From Janibacter terrae NBRC 107853 (lineage in GTDB: Bacteria; Actinomycetota; Actinomycetes; Actinomycetales; Dermatophilaceae), in NCBI RefSeq assembly GCF_001591405.1, contig NZ_BCUV01000003.1, forward strand, positions 186,001 through 250,000: 64,000 bases of DNA, read 5' to 3'. The stretch's first letter is position 1. Each line of letters opens with the position of its first letter. Both the position numbers and the translations under genes were made by a program. Below are positions 42,022 to 51,523 of the stretch, piece by piece. The notes beneath the pieces are model-generated. The model did no database searches. It had not been told where the DNA came from and saw only the letters and a list, made by a program, of their open reading frames with translations.

Positions 42022-42771
42022 ATGACCGGGCGGGGAGCCCCCCTTCGCCTCCTGCTCGTCCACGGCAGCCGGCTCAACGCCGCCGCGTGGATCCCGCTGG
42101 AGGAGGCCCTCCTCGGCCGGGTCGTCTGCGACCACCTCGACCTGCCCGGGCACGGGCTGCGGCGGGCGGACGCCTTCACGATGGGGGCGGCGCTCGACGC
42201 GGTCACCGACGCCGTCGCCGCGCTCGACCCGCAGGCGCACCGGGTCGTCCTCGCCGGGCACAGCCTCGGCGGGTACGTCTCGATGGAGTGGGCGGCGCGC
42301 CACCACCACGTCCTCTCGGGGCTGGTGCTCCTGGGCTCGACCGCGCAGCCGTCCTCGCGGCTCGCGGGCATCTACCGCGCCTTCGGCAGCGCCTTGCGCG
42401 CCGGCCTCGGGGACGAGCGGCGCGTCGGGCGCATCGAGGAGACCGACGCGGCGTCCCTGCGCCGGATCATCGGCCCGCGCACCGCGCAGGCCGTCCTCCA
42501 GCGGGGACGGGGGCTCGCCGCGATCCCCGACGCCTGGGACGCGGTCATCAACGAGGTCGACCTCGCCTCGCTGCGGGACGTCGACGTGCCGGTGCTCGCG
42601 ATCAACGGCGAGTACGACCAGTTCCGCGTCGGCGAGGCCGCGGCCCGTCGCCTGCGGCGGGACCTGCAGGTCGTCCACGTGCACGGCGCGACGCACTTCG
42701 CCCCGATGACGCACCCGGCGCCGGTGGCGCAGGCGATCTGCGACTTCGTGGCCGCCCTGCCCGACTACTGA
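42022..42771 (+). CDS. Alpha/beta-fold hydrolase
   Basis: 249 residues. LLLVHGSRLNAAAW gives the oxyanion HG, LAGHSLGGYVSMEWA the nucleophile elbow (Ser in GHSLG), VLAINGEYDQF the acid and HVHGATHFAPMTH the His, so the triad is complete. A cap region lies between (LAGIYRAFGSALRAGLGDERR). Substrate unknown. It starts 6 bases after glyS and runs 7 bases into the converging sulfurtransferase gene. Confidence 0.82.
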   Translation: MTGRGAPLRLLLVHGSRLNAAAWIPLEEALLGRVVCDHLDLPGHGLRRADAFTMGAALDAVTDAVAALDPQAHRVVLAGHSLGGYVSMEWAARHHHVLSGLVLLGSTAQPSSRLAGIYRAFGSALRAGLGDERRVGRIEETDAASLRRIIGPRTAQAVLQRGRGLAAIPDAWDAVINEVDLASLRDVDVPVLAINGEYDQFRVGEAAARRLRRDLQVVHVHGATHFAPMTHPAPVAQAICDFVAALPDY

Positions 42772-43589
42772 GCGCCGGTCGCGATCTCGCGGGACGGGTC
42801 GGTGATCCACTCGCTCCAGCTGCCGACGTAGACGTCGGCCTCGACGCCCGCCTCGTGCAGCGCCAGGGCGGTGTGCGCCGCGGTGACGCCGGAGCCGCAG
42901 TAGGTGCCGACGACCGTCACCTCGTCGATGCCCTCCCGGGCGAAGCGCTCCCGCAGCTGCGCCGCCGGGCGCAGTCGTCCGTCGTCGGTGACGAGCTCGG
43001 ACATCGGCACGTTGACCGCTCCGGGGATGTGGCCGGCGACGGGGTCGATCGGCTCGCTCTCCCCTCGGAACCGCTCGGGGGAGCGGGCGTCGACGAGCAC
43101 GCCGAGCTTGGCGGTCGCGGCCGCGTCCTCGGCGTCGAGGGCGACGAGCTCGTCGCCCTCGAGGTGGACCTCGCCGGGCTCCGGCGTGACCGGCTCGGTG
43201 CTCACGGCACCGCCGGCGGCGCGCCAGGCGGCGAGGCCGCCGTCGAGGACCCGGACGTCCTCGATCCCCGCCCACCGCAGGACCCACCACGCGCGGGCGG
43301 CACCGAGGGAGGTCGCCTGGTCGTAGACGACGACCCGCGTGTCGTCGCCGATCCCGGCGGCGCGCAGGCCCTCCTGCAGGACCGCGACGTCGGGGAGGGG
43401 GTGGCGCCCGCCGTCCCCGGGCGGTCCGGCGAGGACCGCGTCGAGGTCGACGAAGGGAGCGCCCGGCACGTGGCCCTGGGCGTACAGCGCCGGACCCTGC
43501 CCGTCGAGCGTGTACTGCACGTCGAGCACGACGAGGTCGTCGTCACCCAGCTCGTGCTGCAGGTCGGCGGCGGTGATCAGGGCGCTCAT
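42765..43589 (-). CDS. sseA: Thiosulfate/3-mercaptopyruvate sulfurtransferase
   Basis: 274 residues, two rhodanese domains. The first is inactive (VVVYDQATSLGAARAWW) and the second carries the catalytic loop GTYCGSGVTAAHTALAL; CGSGV(T) is closer to mercaptopyruvate sulfurtransferases than to CRKG-type rhodaneses. ATG overlaps the CDF exporter stop, so they are cotranscribed. Its 3' end overlaps the hydrolase gene by 7 bases. Confidence 0.86.
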   Translation of the reverse strand: MSALITAADLQHELGDDDLVVLDVQYTLDGQGPALYAQGHVPGAPFVDLDAVLAGPPGDGGRHPLPDVAVLQEGLRAAGIGDDTRVVVYDQATSLGAARAWWVLRWAGIEDVRVLDGGLAAWRAAGGAVSTEPVTPEPGEVHLEGDELVALDAEDAAATAKLGVLVDARSPERFRGESEPIDPVAGHIPGAVNVPMSELVTDDGRLRPAAQLRERFAREGIDEVTVVGTYCGSGVTAAHTALALHEAGVEADVYVGSWSEWITDPSREIATGAQ

Positions 43590-44542
43590 GGGGTCTCCTC
43601 GGGGTGGGGGTGCAGGGGGGCGATGGGGATCTCGTAGTCGCCGAAGTCGTGGTAGGCGCGCGGGTCCTCGCGCGGCTCGATGTGGGTGGTGACCTCGAGG
43701 TCGGGGAAGTCCCGGTGGAGGACCTGCTCGAGGTCCTCGACCACGTCGTGGGCGCGGCGCACCGACCACGCGCCGGGGACGAGGACGTGCACCTCCGCGA
43801 AGGACAGGTGGCCGGCGCCGCGGGTGCGCAGGCCGTGGAAGTCGATCTCAGCGGTGCGCTGGGCCTCCAGCACGGCGGCGAGGGCGGCGTTGACCTCGGG
43901 GTCGAGCGCCTCGTCCATCAGGCCGCGTCCGGACTCGTCGAGGAGCTTCCACCCGGTCCAGATGATGTTGGCACCGACGAGCAGCGCGACGATCGGGTCG
44001 AGCTGCTCGATCCCGGTGACCACGACGAGGAGCACGCCGACGAGCACGCCGACGGAGGTCCACACGTCGGTGAGCAGGTGCTGCCCGTCCGCCCGCAGGG
44101 TGATCGACCGGTGCTCGCGCCCGGCGCGCAGGAGCACTAGGGCGACGGCGCCGTTGATGACCGAGGCGACCACCGAGATGGTCAGGCCGATGCCGGCCTG
44201 GCTGATCGGCTGCGGGTCGAGCAGGCGCGCGATCGACTGCCAGATGATGAAGGTCGCGGCGACGAAGATCATCCCGCCCTCGATCGCGGCGGAGAAGTAC
44301 TCGGCCTTGCTGTGACCGTAGTGGTGGTTGTCGTCGGCGGCCCGCGCGGCCACGCGCAGCGCGATCAGCACGGCGATCGCCGCGACGAGGTTGACGATGG
44401 ACTCGGCGGCGTCGGCGAGCAGGCCGACGGAGTCGGTGATGTACCAGGCGCCCGTCTTGAGGGCGATGGTCGCCACGGCCGCGGCGATCGAGAGCCAGGC
44501 GAACTTCTCGAGGTTGGGTCGGGAGGTGGCCGGGGAGTCCAT
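43586..44542 (-). CDS. Cation diffusion facilitator (CDF) exporter
   Basis: 318 residues, six membrane helices (KTGAWYITDSVGLLADAAESIVNLVAAIAVLIAL...). The metal-site residues are DSxGLLADAAES in helix 2 and LRADGQHLLTDVWTSVGVLVG in helix 5 (HxxxD), with a C-terminal cytoplasmic domain containing IDFHGLRTRGAGHLSFAEVHVLVPG. HxxxD with DxxxD favours Zn2+/Fe2+ efflux. GACAAT lies 7 bases before the ATG, probably leaderless, and it is divergent from dusB. Coupled to the sulfurtransferase by an ATGA overlap. Confidence 0.9.
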   Translation of the reverse strand: MDSPATSRPNLEKFAWLSIAAAVATIALKTGAWYITDSVGLLADAAESIVNLVAAIAVLIALRVAARAADDNHHYGHSKAEYFSAAIEGGMIFVAATFIIWQSIARLLDPQPISQAGIGLTISVVASVINGAVALVLLRAGREHRSITLRADGQHLLTDVWTSVGVLVGVLLVVVTGIEQLDPIVALLVGANIIWTGWKLLDESGRGLMDEALDPEVNAALAAVLEAQRTAEIDFHGLRTRGAGHLSFAEVHVLVPGAWSVRRAHDVVEDLEQVLHRDFPDLEVTTHIEPREDPRAYHDFGDYEIPIAPLHPHPEETP

Positions 44543-44591
44543 GTGTGCGATTGTCCCTGCTCGTGCTCGCGGTGCGACACTGGGAGGCGCG

Positions 44592-45827
44592 ATGAGCACC
44601 CAGACCCTTGATCCCACCACCCCGGCGACCACGGGGGAGCGCGTGCTGCCTCCCCTTCGCATCGGCCGCCACGTCATCGACTCACCGGTCGTCCTCGCCC
44701 CCATGGCCGGCATCACCAACCGCGCCTTCCGTCGGCTGTGCCGCGAGGCGGGCGACGCAGGGCTCGCCGCGAGCGGCCTGACGGGCGCGAGCAGCCTCTA
44801 CGTCAACGAGATGGTCACCTCGCGCGCCCTCGTCGAGCGCACGCCGGAGTCGATGCGCCTCATCGAGCACGACGGGGACGAGCGCCCCCGCAGCGTGCAG
44901 CTCTACAGCGTCGACCCGGCGACGACGGCCGCCGCCGTGCGGATGCTCGTCACGGAGGAGCGCGCCGACCACATCGACCTCAACTTCGGCTGCCCGGTCC
45001 CCAAGGTCACCCGCAAGGGTGGCGGCGCGGCGCTGCCGTGGAAGCGCGACCTCTTCCGCGCGATCGTCGCCGCCGCGGTCACCGAGGGGGCGAAGGGGGA
45101 GATCCCCGTCACCGTGAAGATGCGCGTCGGGATCGACGCCGAGCACCACACCTACCTCGAGGCCGCGACCGCCGCCGTCGAGGAGGGCGTCGCGGCCGTG
45201 TCGTTGCACGCGCGCACCGCGAGCCAGGCCTACTCCGGGCAGGCGGACTGGGGACACATCCGGCTCCTGAAGGAGACCGTGACCTCCGTCCCGGTGCTCG
45301 GCAACGGCGACATCTGGTCGGCCGAGGACGCGCTGCGCATGGTCGAGGAGACCGGCTGCGACGGGGTCGTCGTCGGGCGGGGGTGCCTCGGCCGGCCCTG
45401 GCTCTTCGCCGACCTCTCGGCCGCCTTCGCCGGCACGCAGGTGCGGGTGCGCCCGACCCTCGCGGAGGTCACCGCGACCCTGCGCCGGCACGCCGAGCTG
45501 CTCACCGACTTCTACGACGGCGACGAGCTGCGCGCCTGCCGCGACATCCGCAAGCACATCGCCTGGTACCTCAAGGGCTTCCCGGCCGGCTCGACCGTGC
45601 GCAACCAGCTCGCGCTCGTCGACTCGCTCGCCGCCCTCGACCGGCTCATCGCGACGATGGACCCCACCAGTCCCTGGCCGGGCGAGGCCGCGGAGGGCCA
45701 GCGCGGTCGTGCCGGCTCCGCCCGCGTCGTCGCCCTGCCGGAGAACTGGCTCGCCTCGCAGGAGCTCGACGAGGCCCAGCGGGCGCAGGTCGCCGCCGCC
45801 GAGCAGTCGGTCGCCGACGGCGGCTGA
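44592..45827 (+). CDS. dusB: tRNA-dihydrouridine synthase
   Basis: 411 residues. FMN-dependent reduction of uridine in the tRNA D-loop. LAPMAGITNRAFRRLCREAG starts the TIM barrel. DHIDLNFGCPVPKVTRKGGGAALPW carries the catalytic Cys, and VSLHARTASQAYSGQADWGHI plus GDIWSAEDALRMVEETGCDGVVVGRG bind FMN and phosphate. It sits between CDF and pyc, ending 3 bases before the pyc stop. Confidence 0.93.
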   Translation: MSTQTLDPTTPATTGERVLPPLRIGRHVIDSPVVLAPMAGITNRAFRRLCREAGDAGLAASGLTGASSLYVNEMVTSRALVERTPESMRLIEHDGDERPRSVQLYSVDPATTAAAVRMLVTEERADHIDLNFGCPVPKVTRKGGGAALPWKRDLFRAIVAAAVTEGAKGEIPVTVKMRVGIDAEHHTYLEAATAAVEEGVAAVSLHARTASQAYSGQADWGHIRLLKETVTSVPVLGNGDIWSAEDALRMVEETGCDGVVVGRGCLGRPWLFADLSAAFAGTQVRVRPTLAEVTATLRRHAELLTDFYDGDELRACRDIRKHIAWYLKGFPAGSTVRNQLALVDSLAALDRLIATMDPTSPWPGEAAEGQRGRAGSARVVALPENWLASQELDEAQRAQVAAAEQSVADGG

Positions 45828-45830
45828 CCC

Positions 45831-48800
45831 TCACCCGACGACGACGAGCAGGTCGCCCCCTTCGACCTGCTGGCGCGCGCCGACGGCGACGCGGCGCACG
45901 GTGCCGGCCTGCTGGGTGGTGATCGCGGCCTCCATCTTCATCGCCTCGATCGTCGCGACCGTGGCCCCCGCCGCGACCTCGTCGCCCTCGGCGACCTGGA
46001 GCGTCACGACCCCGGCGAAGGGGGCCGCGACGTGACCGGCGGCGCTCGGGTCGGCCTTCTCCGCGGCGACGACGTCCGCCTCGACCGTGCGGTCGCGGAC
46101 CTGTACCGGGCGCAGCTGACCGTTGACCGTGCCCATGACGGTGCGCATGCCCTGCTCGTCGGGCTCGCTGACCGAGGACAGGCCGAAGGTCAGCGTCTTG
46201 CCCGGCTCGATCTCCACGTCGTGCTCCTCGCCCTGCTCCAGGCCGTGGAGGAAGAGGCCCGTGTCGAGGACCGAGGTGTCGCCGAAGGTGGCTCGCGCCG
46301 TGCGCATCTCGTCGGTCGGTCCGGGGAAGAGCAGCTCGTTGAGGGTCTCGCGCGGGTGCTCCCGCAGGGCCTGCTCCTGCTCCGGCGTCAGCTCGGCGGT
46401 CGGGGGCTGCTCGCGACGGCCCTCGAGCGCCTTGCTGCGGAAGGGCTCGGGCCAGCCGCCGGGCGGGTCGCCGAGGTCGCCGCGGAGGAAGCCGATGACC
46501 GAGTCCGGGATGTCGAAGCGGGCCGGGTCGGCCTCGAACTCGGCCGGGTCGGCGCCGAGGCCGACGAGGGCGAGCGCGAGGTCACCGACGACCTTGCTGC
46601 TCGGCGTCACCTTGACGATGTTGCCGAGCATGGCGTTGGCCGCGGCGTACATGTCCTCGACCTCCTCGAACCGGTCGCCGAGGCCGAGGGCGATCGCCTG
46701 CTGGCGCAGGTTGGACAGCTGGCCACCCGGGATCTCGTGGCGGTAGACCCGCCCGGTGGGGGAGGCCAGGCCGGACTCGAAGGGGGCGTAGAGGCGGCGC
46801 ACCCCCTCCCAGTACGGCTCGAGGGCGAAGACCTGCTCGATGTCCAGGCCGGTCGGCCGGCCGGTGCCGTCGGTCGCGCCGACGAGGGCGGAGAGGGAGG
46901 GCTGCGAGGTCGTGCCGGCCATCGTCGCGCTCGCGGCGTCGACCGCGTCGACGCCCGCGTCGATCGCCGCGAGGAGGGTGCCGATCTGGCCGCCCGCGGT
47001 GTCGTGCGTGTGCAGGTGGACGGGCAGGTCGAAGCGCTCCCGCAGCGCCCGCACGAGGGTGGCGGCGGCGGGCGCCCGCAGGAGCCCGGCCATGTCCTTG
47101 ATCGCGAGGACGTGCGCGCCGGTGTCGACGATCTGCTCCGCGAGGCGCAGGTAGTAGTCGAGCGTGTAGAGCCGCTCGCCCGGGTCGAGCAGGTTGCCGG
47201 TGTAGCACAGGGCGACCTCGGCCACGGCCGTGTCGGTGGCGAGGACCGACTCGACCGCCGGGCGCATCTGGCTGACGTCGTTGAGCGAGTCGAAGATGCG
47301 GAAGACCGACAGGCCGCTGCGCGCCGCCTCGGCGACGAAGGCATCGGTGACCGTCGTGGGGTAGGGCGTGTAGCCGACGGTGTTGCGACCGCGCAGGAGC
47401 ATCTGCAGCGCGATGTTGGGCATGGCCTCGTGCAGGGCCGCGAGCCGCTCCCACGGGTCCTCGTGGAGGAAGCGCAGGGCGACGTCGTAGGTCGCCCCGC
47501 CCCAGGCCTCGACCGAGAGCAGCTGCGGGGTGAGGCGGGAGACGTGCTCGGCGACGTGGAGCAGGTCGCGGGTGCGCACGCGGGTCGCGAGGAGCGACTG
47601 GTGGGCGTCGCGGAAGGTCGTGTCGGTGACCTGGACGTCGGTGCGCTCGCGCAGGTCGGTGGCGAAGCCGGCCGGGCCGAGGCGCAGGAGGCGGTCGCGG
47701 CTGCCTTCGGGCCGGTCGCCGGTCGGCAGCTCGGGCAGCTTGGTGCGTGGGCGCAGGTCGCTCGTCCGGGGGCCGTGCGGGCGGTTGACGGTGACGTCGG
47801 CCAGGTAGGTGAGCAGCTTGGTGGCCCGGTCCTTGCCGACGGGCGCGTCGACGAGGTGGGGGCGCTCGTCGATGAAGCTCGTCGTGACGCGCCCCTCCTG
47901 GAAGGCCGGGTCGGCGAGCACGGCCTCGAGGAAGGGGAGGTTGGTCGCCACGCCGCGCACGCGGAACTCGGCGAGCGCTCGGCGGGCGCGACGGACCGCG
48001 AGCGGGAAGGTCGCGGCGCGGCAGGTGAGCTTGACGAGCATCGAGTCGAAGTGGGCGCTCACCTCGGCACCGACGAAGGTCGTGCCGCCGTCGAGCCGGA
48101 CGCCGGACCCGCCGGCGGAGCGGTAGGCCGAGATGGTGCCGGAGTCGGGGCGGAAGCCGTTGGCCGGGTCCTCGGTGGTGATGCGGCACTGCAGCGCGAA
48201 GCCGTGCGTGCCGATGTCCTCCTGCCGGTGCCCGAGCCCGGCGAGCGTGGCGCCCGCGGCGATCTGCATCTGCATGACGACGAGGTCGACCTCGGTGACC
48301 TCCTCGGTGACCGTGTGCTCGACCTGGATGCGGGGGTTCATCTCGATGAAGACGTAGCGGCCGTCCTCGCCGAGGAGGAACTCCACGGTGCCGGCGTTGA
48401 CGTAGCCGATCGACCGGGCGAAGGCCACCGCGTCGGCGCACATCCGCGCGCGCAGGTCCGGGTCGAGGTTGGGGGCCGGGGCGATCTCGACGACCTTCTG
48501 GTGGCGGCGCTGCACCGAGCAGTCGCGCTCGAAGAAGTGCAGCACCTCGCCGGAGGCGTCACCGACGACCTGGACCTCGATGTGGCGCGGGTTGACCACG
48601 GCCTCCTCGAGGTAGAGCGTGGGGTCGCCGAAGGCGGACTCGGCCTCGCGCTGGGCCGCCTCGAGCGCGGCGCGCAGGTCCTCCCGTCGTCCCACCCGGC
48701 GCATGCCGCGCCCGCCGCCACCGCTCACGGCCTTGACGAAGACGGGGAAGCCGATCTCCTCGGCCGCGGCCTCGAGGGCGTCGAGGTCGGTCGTCGCGTC

Positions 48801-49205
48801 GGCGCCGACGAGGGTCGGCAGGCCGGCGGCCTTCGCCGCGGCGATCGCGCGGGCCTTGTTGCCGGTGAGCTCGAGGACCTCCGCCGGCGGGCCGATGAAG
48901 GTGATGCCGTGGCGGGCGCACTCCTCGGCGAGCTGGGGGTTCTCGGAGAGGAACCCGTAGCCCGGGTAGACGGCGTCGGCGCCGGCCTCGCGGGCGACCC
49001 GCACGATCTCCTGCGGGTCGAGGTAGGCGCGGACGGGGTGACCGGCCTCGCCGATGACGTAGGCCTCGTCGGCCTTCATCCGGTGCTCCGACATGCGGTC
49101 CTCGACCGGGTAGACGGCGACGGTGGTCGCGTCGAGCTCGGTGGCCGCGCGGAAGGCACGGATGGCGATCTCGCCTCGGTTGGCGACGAGGATCTTGCGG
49201 AACAT
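45831..49205 (-). CDS. pyc: Pyruvate carboxylase
   Basis: 1124 residues, the usual single-chain length. Order is biotin carboxylase (FRKILVANRGEIAIRAFRAA..., GGGGRGMRR loop, EMNPRIQVEHTVTEEVTEVD), carboxyltransferase with VTDTTFRDAHQSLLATRVRT, MLLRGRNTVGY and HTHDTAGGQIGTLLAAIDAG, then the biotinyl domain with AMKMEA. Replenishes oxaloacetate. ATG follows GGAGG in a 114-base gap divergent from dgt. Confidence 0.96.
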   Translation of the reverse strand: MFRKILVANRGEIAIRAFRAATELDATTVAVYPVEDRMSEHRMKADEAYVIGEAGHPVRAYLDPQEIVRVAREAGADAVYPGYGFLSENPQLAEECARHGITFIGPPAEVLELTGNKARAIAAAKAAGLPTLVGADATTDLDALEAAAEEIGFPVFVKAVSGGGGRGMRRVGRREDLRAALEAAQREAESAFGDPTLYLEEAVVNPRHIEVQVVGDASGEVLHFFERDCSVQRRHQKVVEIAPAPNLDPDLRARMCADAVAFARSIGYVNAGTVEFLLGEDGRYVFIEMNPRIQVEHTVTEEVTEVDLVVMQMQIAAGATLAGLGHRQEDIGTHGFALQCRITTEDPANGFRPDSGTISAYRSAGGSGVRLDGGTTFVGAEVSAHFDSMLVKLTCRAATFPLAVRRARRALAEFRVRGVATNLPFLEAVLADPAFQEGRVTTSFIDERPHLVDAPVGKDRATKLLTYLADVTVNRPHGPRTSDLRPRTKLPELPTGDRPEGSRDRLLRLGPAGFATDLRERTDVQVTDTTFRDAHQSLLATRVRTRDLLHVAEHVSRLTPQLLSVEAWGGATYDVALRFLHEDPWERLAALHEAMPNIALQMLLRGRNTVGYTPYPTTVTDAFVAEAARSGLSVFRIFDSLNDVSQMRPAVESVLATDTAVAEVALCYTGNLLDPGERLYTLDYYLRLAEQIVDTGAHVLAIKDMAGLLRAPAAATLVRALRERFDLPVHLHTHDTAGGQIGTLLAAIDAGVDAVDAASATMAGTTSQPSLSALVGATDGTGRPTGLDIEQVFALEPYWEGVRRLYAPFESGLASPTGRVYRHEIPGGQLSNLRQQAIALGLGDRFEEVEDMYAAANAMLGNIVKVTPSSKVVGDLALALVGLGADPAEFEADPARFDIPDSVIGFLRGDLGDPPGGWPEPFRSKALEGRREQPPTAELTPEQEQALREHPRETLNELLFPGPTDEMRTARATFGDTSVLDTGLFLHGLEQGEEHDVEIEPGKTLTFGLSSVSEPDEQGMRTVMGTVNGQLRPVQVRDRTVEADVVAAEKADPSAAGHVAAPFAGVVTLQVAEGDEVAAGATVATIEAMKMEAAITTQQAGTVRRVAVGARQQVEGGDLLVVVG

Positions 49206-49318
49206 GGAGCCTCCGGGGTGTGTCGGCAGTGTCCCCGCAACGCTAGCCCCACCGGTGCGATGACGAAGGCGGCGTTCCGCAGGGTGGAGTGCGCGTCGCC
49301 CGTCGTAGGCTCGCCAGC

Positions 49319-50548
49319 GTGAGCGAGAGCAGCGACCGGGAGCGGTGGGTCTCCGAGGACCCGGTGCACAAGCGGGCCGACCGTGACGACTTCGCGCGCG
49401 ACCGGGGTCGTCTCATCCACTCGGCCGCCCTGCGCCGTCTCTCCGCCAAGACGCAGGTGCTCGGGCCCGGCAGCGACGACTTCGTCCGCAACCGGCTCAC
49501 GCACAGCCTCGAGGTCGCGCAGATCGGCCGCGAGTTCGGTGGGGCCCTCGGCTGCCGGGCCGACGTCGTCGAGGTCGCCTGCCTCGCGCACGACCTCGGG
49601 CATCCCCCCTTCGGGCACAACGGGGAGACGGCGCTGGACGAGGTCGCGGCCGGGATCGGCGGGTTCGAGGGCAATGCGCAGACCCTGCGGATCCTCACCC
49701 GGCTCGAGCCCAAGCGGGTCCACCCCGACGGTCGCCCGGCCGGCCTCAACCTCACCCGCGCGAGCCTCGACGCGGCGACCAAGTACCCGTGGCGGCGCGG
49801 TCACGGGCCTGCTCCCACACCCAAGTTCGGCGTGTACGAGGACGACGTGGCGGTCTTCGAGTGGATGCGCGAAGGGGGGCCCGGCGGTGTCGTGCGCTGC
49901 CTCGAGGCCGACGTCATGGACTGGTCGGACGACGTGGCGTACTCCGTCCACGACGTGGAGGACGCGGTGGCCTCGGGCCGGCTCGACCTGCGGCGGCTGC
50001 GTGACGGCAGCGACGCCGGGGCCGTGCTCTCGGTCGCCGCGACCCACTTCGCCCCGGACCTGGGTCGGGACGCCGTGGGCGCGGGCCTCGAACGCCTGCT
50101 CGCCACGGGCGCGGTCCCCACGGACTACGACGGGTCCCGGGTCGCCCTCGCGGGGCTGAAGGACATGACCTCACGGGTCATCGGGCGCTTCGTCCACGCC
50201 GCCGAGGCGGCGACGCGCGCGGTCCACGGCCCGGGCGACCTCGGCCGCTACGATGCCCGCCTCGTCGTGCCGGACGAGTCGCGCGCCGAGGTGGCCGTGC
50301 TCAAGGCGGTCGCCGCCCACTTCGTCATGTTCTCGGGGGAGCGGGACGACGAGTACGCCCACCAGCGCCGTGTCGTGGCCGACCTCGTCCAGTGGTTCAC
50401 GGCCGACCCCGAGGCGCGCTTGGACGCCGACCTGCGCCCCGACCTCGAGGCCGCCCCCGACGACGCCGCCCGGCTGCGTGTCGTCGTCGACCAGGTGGCC
50501 GGCCTGACCGACGTGCGCGCGCTCGCGCTGCACGCCGCGCACTGCTGA
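49319..50548 (+). CDS. dgt: dGTPase-like deoxyguanosinetriphosphate triphosphohydrolase
   Basis: 409 residues. HD-domain metal site: RNRLTHSLEVAQIGRE and ACLAHDLGHPPFGHNGE, then DVMDWSDDVAYSVHDVED. N-terminal RDRGRLIHSAALRRLSAKTQVLGP is conserved. Hydrolyses dNTPs to nucleoside and triphosphate. TAGGCT is 7 bases before GTG 49319, so leaderless. In many actinobacteria dgt precedes dnaG directly; here a toxin-immunity pair is inserted between. Confidence 0.92.
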   Translation: MSESSDRERWVSEDPVHKRADRDDFARDRGRLIHSAALRRLSAKTQVLGPGSDDFVRNRLTHSLEVAQIGREFGGALGCRADVVEVACLAHDLGHPPFGHNGETALDEVAAGIGGFEGNAQTLRILTRLEPKRVHPDGRPAGLNLTRASLDAATKYPWRRGHGPAPTPKFGVYEDDVAVFEWMREGGPGGVVRCLEADVMDWSDDVAYSVHDVEDAVASGRLDLRRLRDGSDAGAVLSVAATHFAPDLGRDAVGAGLERLLATGAVPTDYDGSRVALAGLKDMTSRVIGRFVHAAEAATRAVHGPGDLGRYDARLVVPDESRAEVAVLKAVAAHFVMFSGERDDEYAHQRRVVADLVQWFTADPEARLDADLRPDLEAAPDDAARLRVVVDQVAGLTDVRALALHAAHC

Positions 50549-50659
50549 GCAGCCGCCGGGTGAACCCCGGGTGACAGGGGAGTCCTCCCCATTCCCGCTC
50601 CTCGGGGGCTGCTGACAGGGTCGGTGCGACCGAGAGGCCACCGGCAGGAGAAGCACGTG

Positions 50660-51523
50660 ATGCTCACCCACGCGATGGACCCCGCGCGGGTCCGGGAGGT
50701 CGCGGCGACCCTGCGCGCGCAGGCCCGCACGGTCGAGGACCTGCGGACCTCCGGGCAGGCGAGCTCCCTGGTCCTGCGCGGGGCCTGGCAGGGGGGCGAC
50801 ACCGAGGCGCTGCTCTCGGAGTGGGACGACCTCAGCCCGCGGCTGACGGATGCGGCCCGGACCCTGCACGAGGTCGTCGCCGCGTTGCACCGGGGTGCCG
50901 CGTCGCAGGACGCGACGTCGGGCGAAGGGGGCGGGGCACCCCCTTCGTCGACCAAGACGTCCGCGGCAGACACCAACCCCGCCCCGCGGACCGTCATGGC
51001 GGGGGCGCCGGACCCCGGGACCGGCCAGATGACCGAGGGGGAGGCGGAGCGGTGGCGGGCGGAGCACACCGACGGCGTCAACCCGGCATGGGACATCGAC
51101 CCGGAGGAGGGGACGGCGATCGTCAGCGGGCGGGCCGTGCCGAACAACGACTTCGCGGGGCGGACGTACGACGGCCCCCAGTGGAGCGAGGAGCTGCAGG
51201 AGCGCTACCCCGACGGGGTGGAGATCGACGAGTTCGGCTTCCCGGACTTCTACCCCTACGTCAACGCGGAGCACGGGCCGGTGCTCATCGAGCTCACCGA
51301 GACCTCGAGCAAGGACATCCGGCTCGCCTACGGGGCGGCCGGCATCGACAAGGACGAGGCCAAGGCGCTCCAGGAGGACTGGGTCTGGCACCACACGCAC
51401 GCCTACGACCCCGAGAGCGGGCGCGGTGAGCTCGTCCTCGTCCCGCGTGACCTCCACGCCGCGGTCAAGCATGCTGGGGGCCGGTCACTGCACAAGCACG
51501 ACGGAGCCGAGACGAGCGACTGA
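50660..51523 (+). CDS. WXG-leader nuclease toxin, HNH/ENDO VII (WHH) type
   Basis: 287 residues. Residues 7-80 are a WXG100-like helical hairpin (GAWQG at 41-45, EW at 54-55), the export module of type VII (ESX) substrates. A Thr/Ser/Pro linker (about 84-120) follows. The C-terminal part has the polymorphic-toxin nuclease pattern: EELQERYPDGVEIDEFGFPDFYPYV, then WVWHHTHAYD (His244-245) with LVPRDLHAAVKHAGG (His266, His271). Predicted to cut DNA or RNA of rivals. An SMI1/KNR4 gene overlaps the stop by one base (TGATG). No ESX genes in the window. AGGAG precedes the start; GTG 50657 is an alternative. Confidence 0.82.
   Translation: MLTHAMDPARVREVAATLRAQARTVEDLRTSGQASSLVLRGAWQGGDTEALLSEWDDLSPRLTDAARTLHEVVAALHRGAASQDATSGEGGGAPPSSTKTSAADTNPAPRTVMAGAPDPGTGQMTEGEAERWRAEHTDGVNPAWDIDPEEGTAIVSGRAVPNNDFAGRTYDGPQWSEELQERYPDGVEIDEFGFPDFYPYVNAEHGPVLIELTETSSKDIRLAYGAAGIDKDEAKALQEDWVWHHTHAYDPESGRGELVLVPRDLHAAVKHAGGRSLHKHDGAETSD

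Noticed and set aside
46032-49322. Open frame of about 1096 codons on the plus strand opposite pyc
   Set aside because: The minus strand is a full-length pyruvate carboxylase with all motifs; the plus frame is a low-complexity antisense shadow.
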